Origin: Aldrovandia affinis
Taxonomy: Eukaryota; Chordata; Actinopteri; Notacanthiformes; Halosauridae
Direction of reading: 5' to 3'
Assembly: GCA_029706075.1 (NCBI GenBank)
Contig: JAINUG010000072.1
Location: forward strand, 4,434,799-4,498,798
Length of the DNA stretch: 64,000 bases
Shown here: positions 1-11,591 of the stretch, in pieces
How positions within the stretch are numbered: the first letter of the stretch is position 1
Layout: every line of letters begins with the position of its first letter
Translations under genes and position numbers: made by a program
Notes under the pieces: generated by a model
What the model was told of the DNA's origin: nothing
The model's database searches: none
Seen by the model: only the letters and a program-made list of their open reading frames with translations

Positions 1-253
1 ATTTTGTACACAGCCTATACATTCATAGGAAAAGGAAAAACATCCTGCCAATTTTGATTTTGTTTTGCTTCCATCATTGAACAGGATCCAATGAGCTCAC
101 AATGTCTTACACATTCCAATTCACTCGCTGTGTATAAAACAAGGCTCGTGTTTTGGAATTGGAATAGTAACAAATCCAGACAATACCGCAGTTTTGTATT
201 TTTGTACAGTGTCCAGACTTGACAGCAATTTTATGTGCACAGGTATGGGGAGA

Positions 254-266
254 GGGGGGGGGGGGG
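254..266 (+). repeat. Poly-G run
   Basis: Thirteen consecutive G residues inside a purine-rich tract. Such runs are length-unstable and prone to sequencing error, so the exact count should not be trusted. Confidence 0.8.
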
Positions 267-519
267 TGAATTCCACCCCTGTTGCTGGTTGTCTAGAAGG
301 GGGAATCACACAAGTGGATCTTCTTACACGGTGCCGCGACAAAGCCTGGAATTAGGTACGGACTTAGGCCCACCCACTAATTACAAATTACACACTTGGA
401 ACTGATGGTGGGCTGTTTACATGGCTTTAGGGCCTTCTCAAGAGACAATCTGAACTCCACACAAAACACGGGATTTGTCATCTGCTATTAGCAAATGAGT
501 CACTCTGAGTTATTCTCAT

Positions 520-1015
520 GATATATAATGGTATAATCTCATGCCAATGAAAGGTAATCCTGAGGCGTTTAAAGCTCCTTCACTTTAAAAAGCGGTTGCT
601 CTTTTGTGCTACCAATTCCAACTGTCGTCGTCACTGTTAAATTCAAAGAGAGATGGGACGAGAGAGAAACATAGTCAACGAGAGGGACGGAGGCAGAGGG
701 AAAGAGCCATACCTTGAGTGAAAGTGGTTATTGTTTTAACAGTGGAAGATTTATTTTTGCTGACGATTCACGGGCAGGGAGATTGCAAATGTTAGATGTG
801 TTGATGGCAATGCAGCTCTGAATAGATACAGCTGTGTTTCTGTCACTACAGCGTTCAACTCGCCCCAATTAACTTCCAGGTGTTTGAGTTAATTTGCATC
901 CAAACGTGTTTTTTTTTCTTTTTCTCTCTCTGTTGATAGTTTTTGTTTTTCGCATTTAAAGCTGGTGTCATGATGTCACTGGCGGACGATTTATGGCTTT
1001 AATAAGAGATGATAC
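520..1015. other. Possible conserved non-coding element
   Basis: This repeat-free segment has balanced base composition and several homeodomain-like or POU-like AT motifs, such as CAATTAACTT and TTAATTTGCAT near 867-898 and TTTAATAAGAG near 997. It has no coding signal. This texture is common in vertebrate developmental enhancers in gene deserts, but only cross-species alignment could show it. This is inference only. Confidence 0.15.
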
Positions 1016-2739
1016 CAGTCAGGAGGCCCGACACCATGTAGGAATGTTCCCTGCGTACTTTTTTTTTCCTTTTTTTTCTTTTTTTCAAAACTGCTGCCAA
1101 ATTCTTAACAATGCGTAATTGTACGTGATGCGTTTGGAAAACACCTTTCATTCTTTAGAATACTTTGGGATTAGTGTCTGCTGCTAGCGCGGACAATATT
1201 GCTTTTGTCTTTCGGGTTCAATCTTTTTTTTTTTTTCCTCTTTCCCTCCAACGAGGTGCAGATTCTCGATACTAATCTTCAGAGGTCTGAGATTCCCAGG
1301 GTGTGTTCACAGAGAATGACGCAGACTGGAGAGCAGGCAGACGCAGTCACTCTTTTGGGCAAAGCTAGCCTGTCAGAATTGCGCTTTGTCTCTGCTCTCA
1401 CTCACTAGCCCGCTCATGGCATCCATCTCTATGCATGATATCTGTGTGCTTGCTGCAAAAAATCTCAATAGTATTAAAATGATCTATTACAACCTCACCT
1501 GTAACAGCAGCCACAAAAAGATTTTCCTCTCTATTTTTTACGTTTGCAACATTTCCTGTGTCTCAAATCACTTGCTTTTTCAGATTTTTTTCCCCATCGG
1601 AGAATGGATCAATGCACACTCGAAATTCTGGCCAAACGGAGCACGGATCCGGGTACTCTGTCCATGCTCCGCACTATTATGCTTTGGTTTGCACTCATAC
1701 TCCAACATGGCATGAATGACCACAATGCACTAATGAAGGTCGATTAAAAGAAACACCTGCACTCTTGTTCCTTTTCTGTTGAGTTTTTTTAGTGGTTGCA
1801 CTTTTTTACTTGGGCACTTATGATCACCTTCATGTAATAGATTGATACATTATTTTTTATGTGATTTCCAACATGTTGACTGTTTTTGTTGGACGCAGTC
1901 TTCCCTTCTTGTACATTGAACAGGAGTAACATGTTTGGTCCTCTTTAATAGCCATGTAAAAAAACAAAAAAAACAGGCATGTTAAAAGTCCATACCCATG
2001 CAAGATGATCATTTTGCATCCTTCTGAGTTTTCTTTGAACCTGCCCCATGTACGCTGTGCCCTTTAATTAGGAGGAAGGGCCCCTATCTGAGTCCTGAGT
2101 AGCGCCACATGAATAACAGTGTCACCTGCTCGCCAAACTGCAGGCGAAGATTCTGTCTGGAGTGAAAATAATCAAGGGTGCTATTGTTTTAGACAGCTGC
2201 CCAACTACAGGAAATTATATCTAAAGTGTGAGATGCGAGAAACACTAACGTCTGTCAAGTATGATCAGTATGTTTGCCTGCGCTCATTCTTTCAAGACAG
2301 AACGAAAGCCGATGACAGTCATGCCAGCATACTTTTTCTCTTTTTTTTATCGCTGCACGTGTTTGTTTTGAAATACATTTTTTATTTTATTTTTCGGTTC
2401 ATTGGGTTTTTAATTAAATCATCCATTTCCCTGTGTAAACTCACGTCAGGCCTCCGAGGCGGTATTCAACCGGTCTTAAACTAGGTGCGGTGTGGAGTGA
2501 TGATATGCCTGGCTCACGTAAATAGCAATAAAGTCATATTAACCCTATCCTTTTCCTTTGTGCCACTGGTGTGAGGGTGGCAGTGGAAACTGAGGGAGGG
2601 GTCAAGGACTAGAAGACCTTCAGCCAGACCTCTCCTCAAGATGTCCTTGGGGGAGTATTGGGGAATCAGATGACAGTGCCTGGTCCACTAGCTGGTACAG
2701 TCCCGTCCCATTGTAGTAATGAAGTAGTAATGTGTTCAT

Positions 2740-3292
2740 GTATCAAGACCAGAATATGAAAAGCTTGTCAAGCCAACAGAAGCATCTCCTAAAAGTAAAA
2801 TTCCCCCAAAAAACCTTGGCTCAAGCATCAGAACAGTACTCCTTTATGGAGCTGAAACCTGGAGACAACCTGGAGACAGACAAAGAAGTCGGAGCAGACC
2901 TAAATCAATGCCTCAATGGCCTTTATCGATGCCTTGAGTCCTTAGAGAGGATTTCCAATAAGCAACTGTGGCAGAAGATCAGCCTGAGGCTGATCAGCTC
3001 CCTGAGGTTGGTCTCTGCTGCTATCAAGGTGCAGAAATGGAGGTGGATTGCCCATACATTTCGCAGAGGCCCCCAAAACATCACAAGCCAGGCCCTAGAC
3101 TCGGGGCAAGCATGGGTGAGGCACACTAGTAATGTCCTGGTGAACACGATTAGCAGCAGAGCTGAGGACCATCCGCATGTCATGGCCAGAAGAAAAAGAG
3201 GGCAGCCTAAGACCAGAGCAATGGACATCTTCAGCACAGGCCCACTATGTTCCTTTAGGAGCAAAGAGGATTAAGTAAGTAAGTAATATATT
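2740..3292 (+). mobile_element. LINE fragment, C-terminal part (RTE-like)
   Basis: Two reading frames together show the C-terminal end of a non-LTR retrotransposon polyprotein. The frame at 2821-2865 reads SIRTVLLYGAETWR. The frame from about 2923 reads RISNKQLWQK, then KWRWIAHTFRRGPQNIT, then RKRGQPKT. These match the widespread LYGAETW / KWRWIGHTLR / KRGRPK signature that follows the reverse transcriptase in RTE-like and related LINEs. The frame changes between 2866 and 2923, and the reverse transcriptase itself is absent, so the copy is 5'-truncated and dead. It ends in a short TAAG/TAAGTAAG tail at about 3272-3285, typical of LINEs that end in short tandem repeats rather than poly-A. The clade is uncertain; the domain type is fairly sure. 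Confidence 0.7.
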
Positions 3293-3435
3293 AGTATATT
3301 AGTAGCCTTTTACGTGGTCAGTCAGGTATGGAAAATTAACCCATGAACTACTTTGCTCTGATAGGTACAGTATATGTAAGATAAATGCACCTCATTTTCT
3401 CCTTTTTTCTCCCAATTTGGAATGTGCCAGATATG

Positions 3436-3598
3436 CAGTGCCCTATGAAGCTTCAATGCCAGACCACAGAGCCCATCCACACACTAGAACAGTGCCTTAA
3501 TAGGATGCAGACCGTGGGGCTCATCCACACACTAGATCAGTGCCTTAACAGGATGCAGACCACAGGGCCCATACACACACACTAAAACAGTGCCTTTT
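3436..3598 (+). repeat. 48-bp minisatellite, about 3.4 copies
   Basis: Units start with CAGACC at 3460, 3508 and 3556, giving an exact 48-bp spacing, with a degraded half unit before 3460. Because 48 is divisible by 3, the array reads through as a 16-residue repeat (HTLEQCLNRMQT-type) in one frame. No start, signal or flanking coding sequence supports this as a gene. Confidence 0.8.
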
Positions 3599-3640
3599 TT
3601 CTAAATTATGCGATAGTGTCCCGGGAAATATATATATAAA

Positions 3641-4850
3641 CACCGATCAGCCACAACATTAAAACCACCTGCCTAATATTGTGTAGGTCCCCCTCATGCC
3701 ACCAAAACAGCTCTGACCCATCGAGGCATGGACTCCACAAGACCTCTGAAGGTGTCCTGTGGTATCTGGCACCAAGACGTTAGCAGCAGATCCTTTAAGT
3801 CCTGTAAGTTGCGAGGTGATGCCTCCATGGATTGGACTTGTTGGCCCAGCACATCCCACAGATGCTCGATCGGATTGAGATCTGGTGAATTTGGAGGCCA
3901 AGTCAACACCTTGAACTCTTTGTTATGTTCCTCAAACCATTCCTGAACAATTTTTGCAGTGTGGCAGGGCGCATTATCCTGCTGAAAGAGGCCACTGCCA
4001 TCAGGGAATACCGTTGCCATGAAGGGGTGTACTGTGGTCTGCAACAATGTTTAGGTAGGTGGTACGTGTCAAAGTAACATCCACATGAATGCCCAAGGTT
4101 TCCCAGCAGAACCTTGCCCAGAGCATCACACTGCCAGCTTGCCTTCTTGCCATAGTGCATCCTGGTACCATCTCTTCCCCAGGTAAATGACGCACATGCA
4201 CCCGGCCATCCACATGATGTAAAAGAAAACATGATTCATCAGACCAGCCCACCTTCTTCCATTGCTCCATGGTCCAGTTCTGACGCTCACATGCCCATTG
4301 TAGGCACTTTCAGCAGTGGACAGGGGTCAGCATGGGCACTCTGACCGGTCTGCGGCTACGCAGCCCCATACGCAGCAAGCTGCGATGCACTGTGTGTTCT
4401 GACACCTTTCTATCATAGCCAGCATTAACTTTTTCAGCAATTTGTGCTACAGTAGCTCTTCTGTGGGATCAGACCAGACGGGCTAGCCTTCGCTCCCCAC
4501 GCACATCAATGAGCCTTGGGCGCCCATGAACCTGTCGATGGTTCACTGGTTGTCCTTCCTTGGACCACTTTTGGTAGGTACTAACCACTGCATACTGGGA
4601 ACACCCCACAACACCTGCCGTTTTGGAGATGCTCTGACCCAGTTGTCTAGCCATCATAATTTGGCCCTTGTCAAAGTCGCTCAGATCCTTACGCTTGCCC
4701 ATTTTTCCTGCTTCCAACACATCAACTTCAAGAACTGACTGTTCACTCACTGCCTAATATATCCCAACCCTTGACAGGTGCCATTGTAACGAGATGATCA
4801 ATGTTATTCACTTCACCTGTCAGTGGTTTTAATGTTGTGGCTGATTGGTG
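3641..4850 (-). mobile_element. Tc1-like DNA transposon, near full length
   Basis: The ends are inverted repeats of about 28 bp: CACCGATCAGCCACAACATT at 3641 and its complement ending at 4850, with one mismatch over the first 28 bases. Total length is 1210 bp, as expected for Tc1-like elements. The flanks are TA-rich (TATATATAAA on the left, TATATATG on the right), fitting a TA target. The transposase lies on the minus strand and is broken (separate entry). The spacing between the second catalytic D and the E is 36 residues, a DD36E arrangement. ITRs of this type are common in fish genomes. Confidence 0.93.
3664..4702 (-). pseudogene. Tc1-like transposase, broken
   Basis: In life this enzyme cuts at the ITRs and pastes the element into a TA site. 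On the minus strand it starts at a Met giving [14 protein letters not shown] (about 4702), followed by paired helix-turn-helix regions ([31 protein letters not shown]). The first catalytic Asp is in WSDESC (about 4240), the second in QQDNAPCHTA (about 3960), and the Glu in [12 protein letters not shown] (about 3850). An in-frame stop lies at 4469-4471 and another at 4310-4312. There is a frameshift near 4030 (ADHSTP versus TTVHPFMATV), and a stop at 3694 about ten residues before the usual GGPTQY end. It cannot make a working enzyme. Confidence 0.9.
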
Positions 4851-5658
4851 TATATATGCTGTATATCTTTTTCCAATTTCCATGAACATATTTTTCTTGG
4901 ACAATAACATGTAATTCTAATACATACAATTATATCTGTTTCATACTTAAAAAAATGATAATTAAAAAAATATGAAGGGATTATGAAAATTCATGAGTGT
5001 GTGTGTGTGTGTGTGTGTGTGTATTTAATACTGTAGATAGCTATTCTGTGCAGACTTAAGTATTCACCTGAACAACGCTGATGTGCAAAACAACAATAGC
5101 CTACAAATGGTAGACTAGCTGTGGAGTCATTACCTGTGTGAAGGTGTTCAAAAATGGACTGAATTAAATGAACTAAATAAGTCAACTTATAATAATACAT
5201 TACAATAGAATATTGTTACAGCTGAATATTCTTTCTGGGTACTTTTTTTGTACCTATTTCTCTGCATGTACAGAGATCTCCTGTGTGAAAATCGGTGCCA
5301 TGATTGGGTCGACAAGCCTAAGCAGAGACGAAACACGATTGCGACGGGTTAGCAGTGCTGAAAGGAGTGTCTGATTGTGCCATCTATCGACCTTGCATCT
5401 GTCTCTATGAGCACAGGCCAAGCAGCGATGATAGACACACCTGTATAAATATGTTTGACACACCTCCCATAAATTTGCTTCTGATTATTTGTAATTGGGC
5501 CATGACAATACACTTCTTGTTTACTGCAGACTGCACAAGACGAATATTTATGTCCTCATAGAAGTCAGTATGCTTAGATTTTTGATTAAATTGCATTTTA
5601 GGTCTACGTAAAGGTTTTTTCCGCATTTAGTAACTAGATACATTAAATTCCACGTCTG
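4851..5658. other. AT-rich single-copy DNA
   Basis: No gene or transposon is recognised. A GT microsatellite lies at 4997-5022. The part at about 5440-5640 has AT-rich, homeodomain-like motifs but nothing decisive. Confidence 0.5.
4997..5022 (+). repeat. (GT)13 microsatellite
   Basis: Uninterrupted GT dinucleotides. Confidence 0.9.
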
Positions 5659-5927
5659 TGGAGTCCAGTAGTTTGACACTTGTTGGCGGAGTAACATTGG
5701 CCACGCACGTGTGGAATGTTAGTACTGCACAGGGAGCAGGTCAGTACTAACAACATATACCACAGCTATTGGCAGTTTAATTAAGTATAGTTTGACAATT
5801 GTTGGTGGAGTACATTGGCCATGTGTACAGATGTGGGATGTCAGTACTGAACACGGACAGGTAAGTACTGATCAGCACATATCCCAGATATTACAGCCTA
5901 ATTAACTACTACCTATAATGTGACACT
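5659..5927 (+). repeat. 119-bp tandem dimer, diverged
   Basis: GTTTGACA begins at 5671 and again at 5790, 119 bp apart. The following GGAGTA..CATTGGCCA, then TCAGTACT or AAGTACT, then TTTAATTAA or CTAATTAA occur in the same order in both units. A possible third unit starts near 5915 (AATGTGACACT). Identity is moderate, so this duplication is older than the one immediately to its right. Confidence 0.65.
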
Positions 5928-5964
5928 ATTTATAACAATGTTTCTTCCTGTTGGCTTCCTGTAA

Positions 5965-6001
<37 letters not shown>

Positions 6002-6097
6002 ATACACAGTATATAATTTCTTGATCGCATCTATATCTACCTATATAATAAGTCTACAATATTTATAACAATGTTTCTTCCTGTTGGCTTCCTGTAA

Positions 6098-6150
<53 letters not shown>

Positions 6151-6198
6151 ATACACAGTATATAATTTCTTGATCGCATCTATATCTACCTATATAAT
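5928..6198 (+). repeat. 133-bp recent tandem duplication containing (CA)n
   Basis: ATTTATAACAATGTTTCTTC starts at 5928 and at 6061. Each unit continues with CTGTTGGCTTCCTGTAAATA, then a CA run, then an identical block ending CTATATCTACCTATATAATA. The non-CA parts are essentially identical, but the CA run is 5967-5995 in the first unit and 6100-6147 in the second. Duplication followed by microsatellite slippage explains this. Confidence 0.88.
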
Positions 6199-7669
6199 AT
6201 ATATATGACGTGTATATCTACACGTCAACCAGTTCTTTCGGACAACACCCTAAGACTTATCTACCGTGCCAGACCAAACCTGTTCAGTCATGCAAATCTT
6301 CATGGAGGGAAAAAAATACAAAATACTCCTTCTTTTAACCTCACTCACTCCGGTGAGTGAAAAATCCCAGGTGTTTATTATTGTAGGAATCAACTGTTAG
6401 CTTCTTCAGAAATCTCCCAGCATCCCCTTGTCAAGAAGCGCACTGTGTCTGTGCCGGAATGCAGTTTGTAAGTCAAAGCGTAAGCTCTCCAGCTCTCCCC
6501 CTCGGGCGACGTTGTCACATTCCTCTGTCACGGCCAGCCAGTTGAAAGGGAGCTGTGTTTGTTTTGTTCCGCTTCTTACCAGCGCGAAGACTCAAGGAAA
6601 ATTGATAATAGATAGTTTGCAGTAATTATGACTGCAGCCGCCATTTTCTTTTTACACTTTTACATCAGCGCATTGAGCATTTGAACACATTTAATTTATT
6701 ATATGTGATTTATTTCTTTTATTTTCTATTTTAGAACAAAGAACAAAGCTAGAACAAAACTAGCACCACATCGATCAGAGTGCTGATATATTTTATTGGA
6801 TTTGTCCAAAAAGACAGTTAACTTTCATTCTAACTGACATCACTGCATATTGTACAGCAGAATACATGTGTAAATTAAACTTGGATGACCGGCAGTGTCA
6901 TTGCAAGATATTTGCATACTGCTACGTAAACAATAACAGTAAATCGACCGCATAACCAAATATTCCCTCCGGGTTTTTTTCATAACCTCCTGACAGGCAG
7001 ATAGCACAAAACCCCATTGTTCACTGGAAGAACAGGAGTTGTATTGTGGTTAAGCTGTTTTAGATCAAATTTTTGTTCTTTTTACTGTTAAAAGAATTAA
7101 GTTCAATTAAAAATGAACAAAAACTGCCAACAGGTTTTGATTGCCGAAGTTTTTTTGTTTGTTTGTTTAATTTAAGATCTGTTGCTATAGGCATATTGGT
7201 GAAAGTACACAGACAAGCTCTTAATTAATTTGCAAATTAAGAGAAGCAAGAAGGTCGCCATTGTGAAACTATGATATTTCAATATGATACAAGTCATTAC
7301 AGATTTGAAAATGCAATGTGTTTCGGGAAAGTGACATTCCATTTATGAAAACAACACACACACACACACACACACACACAATTGTTGTACATTATGTGAA
7401 AATAACAGTGTAAATGTCTAATTTATACTTTAAATGTGACTAGCAATACATTAATTTAAAATACTGCCCAATTTAAAGTAGATCCATCACCTTTTCAATA
7501 TTGTTTTTACACAAGCATTTGACTATTGCCCTCCATAGTTGAGCTCAAGTCCATTTTAGTTCAGATAATAAATTATTTTTAGAAAATCATATAATTAATT
7601 GAAAAATTGCCATAATGTGGTATGAGGATTTTTTCAAACGAATTAACTGAATTTCAGTTTTGTTTTATG
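6199..7669. other. AT-rich DNA without recognised gene
   Basis: Nothing coding is recognised. The 6300-6640 part is more GC-rich with scattered CpG and is not identified. A (CA)n microsatellite lies at 7354-7381. Much of 6640-7660 is AT-rich and featureless. Confidence 0.5.
7354..7381 (+). repeat. (CA)14 microsatellite
   Basis: Uninterrupted CA dinucleotides. Confidence 0.9.
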
Positions 7670-7674
7670 TTTTT

Positions 7675-8170
7675 GTTTTATTTATTTAGCACATAATTTT
7701 ACAATTATAGTGCAGGGAGGGAACGAAGCCTGGCGGGCTTGTACAGAGTTCCTCCCCAATCAATAATCATAGTTACTTTGACTTGTAGGCCAACAAATAA
7801 ACTATAAGATAAGCTATGTTATCTAATAAAGATGTAAGAGAGGAGAAGAAAAAAAACACACAGGGAGAAAAAGGCAAAGAGAACAGAAGAAAGCAATGCA
7901 ACAGGCAGATAATCAGGCAGCTTTAGCATTCTAGTTGAAAACTAGAAGGGTCAAGTGTGGACTAGATGTTTTTCAAGGTCATTTTGAAAACGGATTGGGA
8001 GGTATAGACCTTAATGGCAAACTTAAATCACTCCAAAGCATGGGACCTCTAAATCTGAGGTTGAATTGATGACTTTTAGTTCGGGCGGATGGTAGGAAGA
8101 GACTATTATAACTGTGTCTTGTTTGGTATGAATGTACATCAGTAGTAAAAATAAAGAAGTTCCTTGAAGT
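7675..8170 (-). mobile_element. LINE 3' end (L2/CR1/Rex-like group)
   Basis: On the minus strand a frame ending at 7979 reads HSYQTRHSYNSLFLP, then SARTKSHQFNLRFRGP and MLWSDLSLPLR. This is the typical C-terminus after the reverse transcriptase in L2/CR1/Rex-like LINEs (H..NTR...LFLP..RT......GP.LWN.LP). The frame slips at the end (NPFSK stop, with FKMTLKNI in another frame). It is followed on the minus strand by about 300 bp of apparent 3' UTR ending in an AATAAATAAAA-like tail near 7675. Only the last part of the element is present. The clade within the group is not certain. Confidence 0.65.
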
Positions 8171-8318
8171 GACTGAACTGAAATGGAACTGACCCCAAAC
8201 CCATTGTCCTCTTGTCCTTAAAAAAAGAGTGCCAATGTTTCCGCCAGCACATAAACACTTTATTATGAGATGCCCTCTGCTGTGCATGGCCAAAAGCATG
8301 GGCTCAAACCGTCCAAGC

Positions 8319-8355
<37 letters not shown>
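8319..8355 (+). repeat. (CAT)n microsatellite
   Basis: Twelve CAT units. They would read as poly-His on one strand and poly-Asp on the other, but nothing indicates that either is translated. Confidence 0.92.
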
Positions 8356-8873
8356 TCTGTTCCTGGAAACTGCATGAGCCAGCGCGTTTTTTGCAGCGGG
8401 CGTCCCCTGGACATCTGAGGCATGGATTAACTCATCCTCGCTCCATGCCACAAAGACAGCGGCAGAGCAAATATTGATATTAACAATATTGACACAACTT
8501 TGTGTTCCTTCGCATAAAAAGTTTTATAGTATTTGTCCTGAAAAAAAAAAAAAAAAAAAAGTTTTGGAATCATACAAAATAAAACAAAACTGTTGATAAA
8601 AGGCTCCCAGGACCAAAGGATCACATTTTATGGGAGATATATAAACAGGAGGGGTAATGACTAAGATCTGGCATCAGGCACCCTTGCCTAGCAGTGGCTT
8701 GACCCCCACGGTCTCGGCATGCAGTCCACCTCAGGTTGCATGAACGCACAGTTTTGGGGTATCGGGCCAGGGCACTGTGCTCAGAAACTTGGAGCTATAC
8801 TGGACGCGTGGCAGTACAGAACACTAGGCAGCTGGGACATCACTGTCACAGGCAACCTGGCCAGCGTGATCTG
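8356..8873. other. No gene recognised
   Basis: Single-copy-looking DNA with a 20-A run at 8541-8560. The run might be a retroposon tail, but no SINE or LINE body is recognised upstream of it. Confidence 0.45.
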
Positions 8874-8940
8874 CAGGTACCTGCCAAAATAAAGGAAACA
8901 CTTCAGTAAATAAAGGGTTCTGACGGCTCTTTTATGGTGT
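8874..8940 (+). mobile_element. Tc1-like transposon end (CAGGTAACTGCC lineage)
   Basis: The ITR CAGGTACCTGCCAAAATAAA is followed by GGAAACACTTCAGTAAATAA and then directly by TTCTGACGGCTCTTTTATGG, which corresponds to the middle of the transposase gene. The same join is seen at 56351 and, in opposite orientation, at 22839. The fragment ends after about 67 bp. It is a relic of an internally deleted member of this lineage. Confidence 0.75.
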
Positions 8941-9635
8941 ATATGTTGCAATAAATAAAACTTATGATTTTACTAACTGCAAAATGAAGTACCACACTTT
9001 CGAGATACATACAGATGCCTCCATTTCATAGTTTTTCATTGTATTCAGCAAAATTGATAGCATTGATCAATAACAAAAGATCGTCAAACAGATTTTAATG
9101 TAGCACAGAATGACCGCTCATCTAGAACCCTTTTGTCTTGATGCACAAGTTCAAATGCATGTATGAATCACATGGGAGTAAAAATATCAAAACCTCTGCT
9201 ACACTGTGCGCGTATGTTTTTGTTTTACTCTGAAATGGCCAGTTTGTAGGTTACAACAACAACAAAAAAAACACAGACCACATCCTTTTATTACTGTAAC
9301 ATTCATACTCCACATTGGGGGGAAAAATACCCCCTCCCCCACCCCCAAAAAAAAAGAGGCACTGTTGGTCACGCCCAAAATTCCCATCTTCTCAAGCTTT
9401 CTCCTGGTGTTGCCATGGGGACGACAGCATCACGGCTCTCACAGCGCCCTGGCCGCGGTGATCTCTGCAGTGACAGTGAATTCCTCAGGCCCTTGTCTAA
9501 ACAGGAAAGAGTTTGAATCAGTACCTCTTTGTAGTGGGTAGCCCAGCAGGCAGAGCTCCAACTCCGGGTGCTGCTGTTCTGTGGAAAGAAAAGGAATAGC
9601 ATTAAACAGACTCAGCCGTGGAGCCTGGATCTTAA
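8941..9635. other. No gene recognised
   Basis: AT-rich to 9300, then a C-rich tract (about 9331-9347) and mixed sequence. No coding or repeat family is recognised. Confidence 0.45.
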
Positions 9636-9915
9636 GTGTGTGTGTGTGTGTGTGTGTGTGTGCGCACTTGTGTAGTATATGTGTCATTCTGTGTGTGTGT
9701 CTGTGTATATATATATATATATATATATACATTTGTGAGTGTTTGTAACTGTATGTATGTGCACATGTGAGTATACGTGTATGTGTGCATGTGAGTTACT
9801 GTGCACATGTGCATGTGTGTGTGTGTGTGTGTGTGTGAGAGAAGGAGTGTGCCTGTTGGTATGTGTGCATGTGTTTGAGCATGTGTATTACTGTGTGTGC
9901 ATCTGTGTGTGTGTG

Positions 9916-9985
<70 letters not shown>

Positions 9986-10032
9986 CATGTGTGCGTGAGT
10001 GTGTGTTACTGTGTGGGTGTATGGGTGTGTGC
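9636..10032 (+). repeat. Compound TG/TA microsatellite block
   Basis: Long TG runs lie at about 9636-9662, 9813-9836 and 9929-9981, TA runs at 9705-9729 and 9919-9928, joined by degenerate TGTGCATG-type sequence. The long frames through here (Thr-His or Cys-Val repeats) are artefacts of the dinucleotides. Confidence 0.92.
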
Positions 10033-11365
10033 TGTTTCATTCGGGGCCAGTGTTGGATCTCTGGCACGGTTCTGGGATACGCGAGACACTTCAGACTCAT
10101 CCGGCAGCTTTGTGTCAGGAGCCTCAGTGTTTTGACAAGGAGTTCCTCCGCAGAGCCACTGTTCATTTCGTTCTTTTGAAATATGCATTCATGCGCACAC
10201 GGCGCACAGACACGGCTAATCCACGTAACCGCCGCAGGTCCCTAACACCTCTCTTTGTGTGTGCTTACTGATCGCCGACTCACTGGAACACCAGCGTGTC
10301 AGACAGCAGAATATGTCAATCTGATAACATTGCAAGAACTTGTTGCAGAACCACTAGGTTATACTCACTGGTGAATCACAGCAGGTAATGACGTTCCAAT
10401 CTCCCCGCAGTTATTTTCCAGATGAGCGCAGGGCTATAGCATATCTTGTGTCCACCTTGTATCCATTGTGTTTAGGTGGGCATACATTGGGGTAAGGAGA
10501 AACCATTAGTGAGCGAAAGGTAAACACTACGGAGCTTTTTCTGGCACTGCACGTTCTGTTTGCAGACCCAGGGTTTTTAAGTCCCGGCTATGCAGTCCGA
10601 AACGAGGGTCTGTTTGCTTTATCTAACAGAAATTCCACACTGGAACACTCTTAAAACTTAATCAGGTTGTCAAGACCCAGCAGAACCTGAAAAGGGAGAA
10701 GACGGTTTTGTTTGTGAGGTTATTTTTTAACAGCACTGACAGTGATTGAATGATTGACTGTTAACCCCACAACATAGTATTTTATTTTTTTCAGAAGAGG
10801 AATGTTTGTTATCAAGCCACTTATTTTTGGAATGCGCTTTCAAATGCTACATCGAAGTATACACAATAAGTTGTATATGCATACTGAGGTTGGCTTTGTA
10901 GAAATGGTTGCATTTGTTTCCTCCTCTATATTATATATATTTTCTTCTTTTTTTCCTTTTTGGCATGGGCTTGATATCCTCAATTTTTTAAATATTACAG
11001 TAACATTGAATTTTAATCACGTAAGATTAATGTTTGTGCCTACAAGAATCCAACTCCTCAGCCCCAATTACTCTCACCGCAATTTTCCGGAGAGTAGCGC
11101 GGAGAGGAAATGTTTCACAGGGGAAAGAAGCGCCAGGCACACAGGCCACTGCAGGGAGTACAGCTTTTCGGTGACCTTCAGAGAGTCTGCAGAGGGAAAA
11201 CGAGACATGACTAAACAGACTTTAAGCTTGTTTTATATCACCAATAAAGACTGCGGCCTGAACTCAAGTGGTAGAGTCTCAAAATGTACAGCTCACATCC
11301 TTTTCCAGAAATAATCATAATACAACATGTGACATTTCTGTATGTACCATATGTATGTATATATA
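10033..11365. other. No gene recognised
   Basis: A slightly CpG-richer part (10040-10260) and then AT-rich DNA. A 170-codon open frame at 10802-11314 has no recognisable domain or codon pattern and is probably chance. Confidence 0.4.
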
Positions 11366-11562
11366 CAGTGGGTATGAAAAGTATTCACCCCCTTTGGCAT
11401 TTTTCACATTTTATTTATTTAATTAATGGAATCAGAATTGATTTAATTGGGATTTATTACCACTGATCAACACAAAAAACTGTCAAATAAAAAAGCTTTA
11501 GAGTTGTTTTCTTTAATTTTATTTGACATCATAGAGTATTTTGTGAATACTTACACCCACTG
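11366..11562. mobile_element. Short non-autonomous Tc1-type element (MITE)
   Basis: The terminal repeats are CAGTGGGTATGAAAAGTATT at the left and GTGAATACTTACACCCACTG at the right, inverted and imperfect, with flanking TA on both sides (11364-11365 and 11563-11564). The 197-bp interior is AT-rich and non-coding. The termini resemble a MITE family seen widely in fish. It would need a transposase supplied in trans. Confidence 0.8.
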
Positions 11563-11566
11563 TATG

Positions 11567-11591
11567 TGTGTGTGTGTATATATATATATAT
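11567..11591 (+). repeat. (GT)n(TA)n microsatellite
   Basis: A short compound dinucleotide run directly to the right of the MITE target site. Confidence 0.8.

Larger units (their letters stand above)
1..2560. other. Single-copy DNA, no gene recognised
   Basis: No reading frame here resembles a known protein and no repeat family is recognised. The stretch holds a 13-G homopolymer at 254-266, pyrimidine tracts at about 909-925 and 1060-1085, and short ORFs that look like chance frames. The part at about 520-1015 is listed separately as a weak candidate for conserved non-coding sequence. Confidence 0.6.

Noticed and set aside
3436-3598. Possible CRISPR-like array
   Set aside because: The units are contiguous 48-bp tandem copies with no spacers, and the context is eukaryotic.
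5290-5350. GACGAAACACG string as another Penelope-like core
   Set aside because: No matching stem or CTGANGA box on the correct side.
8229-8477. Poly-His or poly-Asp small protein
   Set aside because: The repeat is a (CAT)n microsatellite and the flanks show no coding character.
9632-10166. Long open frames of Thr-His or Cys-Val repeats
   Set aside because: They are translations of TG/CA and TA microsatellites and have no other coding signal.
10802-11314. 170-codon open frame on the plus strand
   Set aside because: No domain, low-complexity Phe/Leu/Ser composition from AT-rich DNA, no supporting context.
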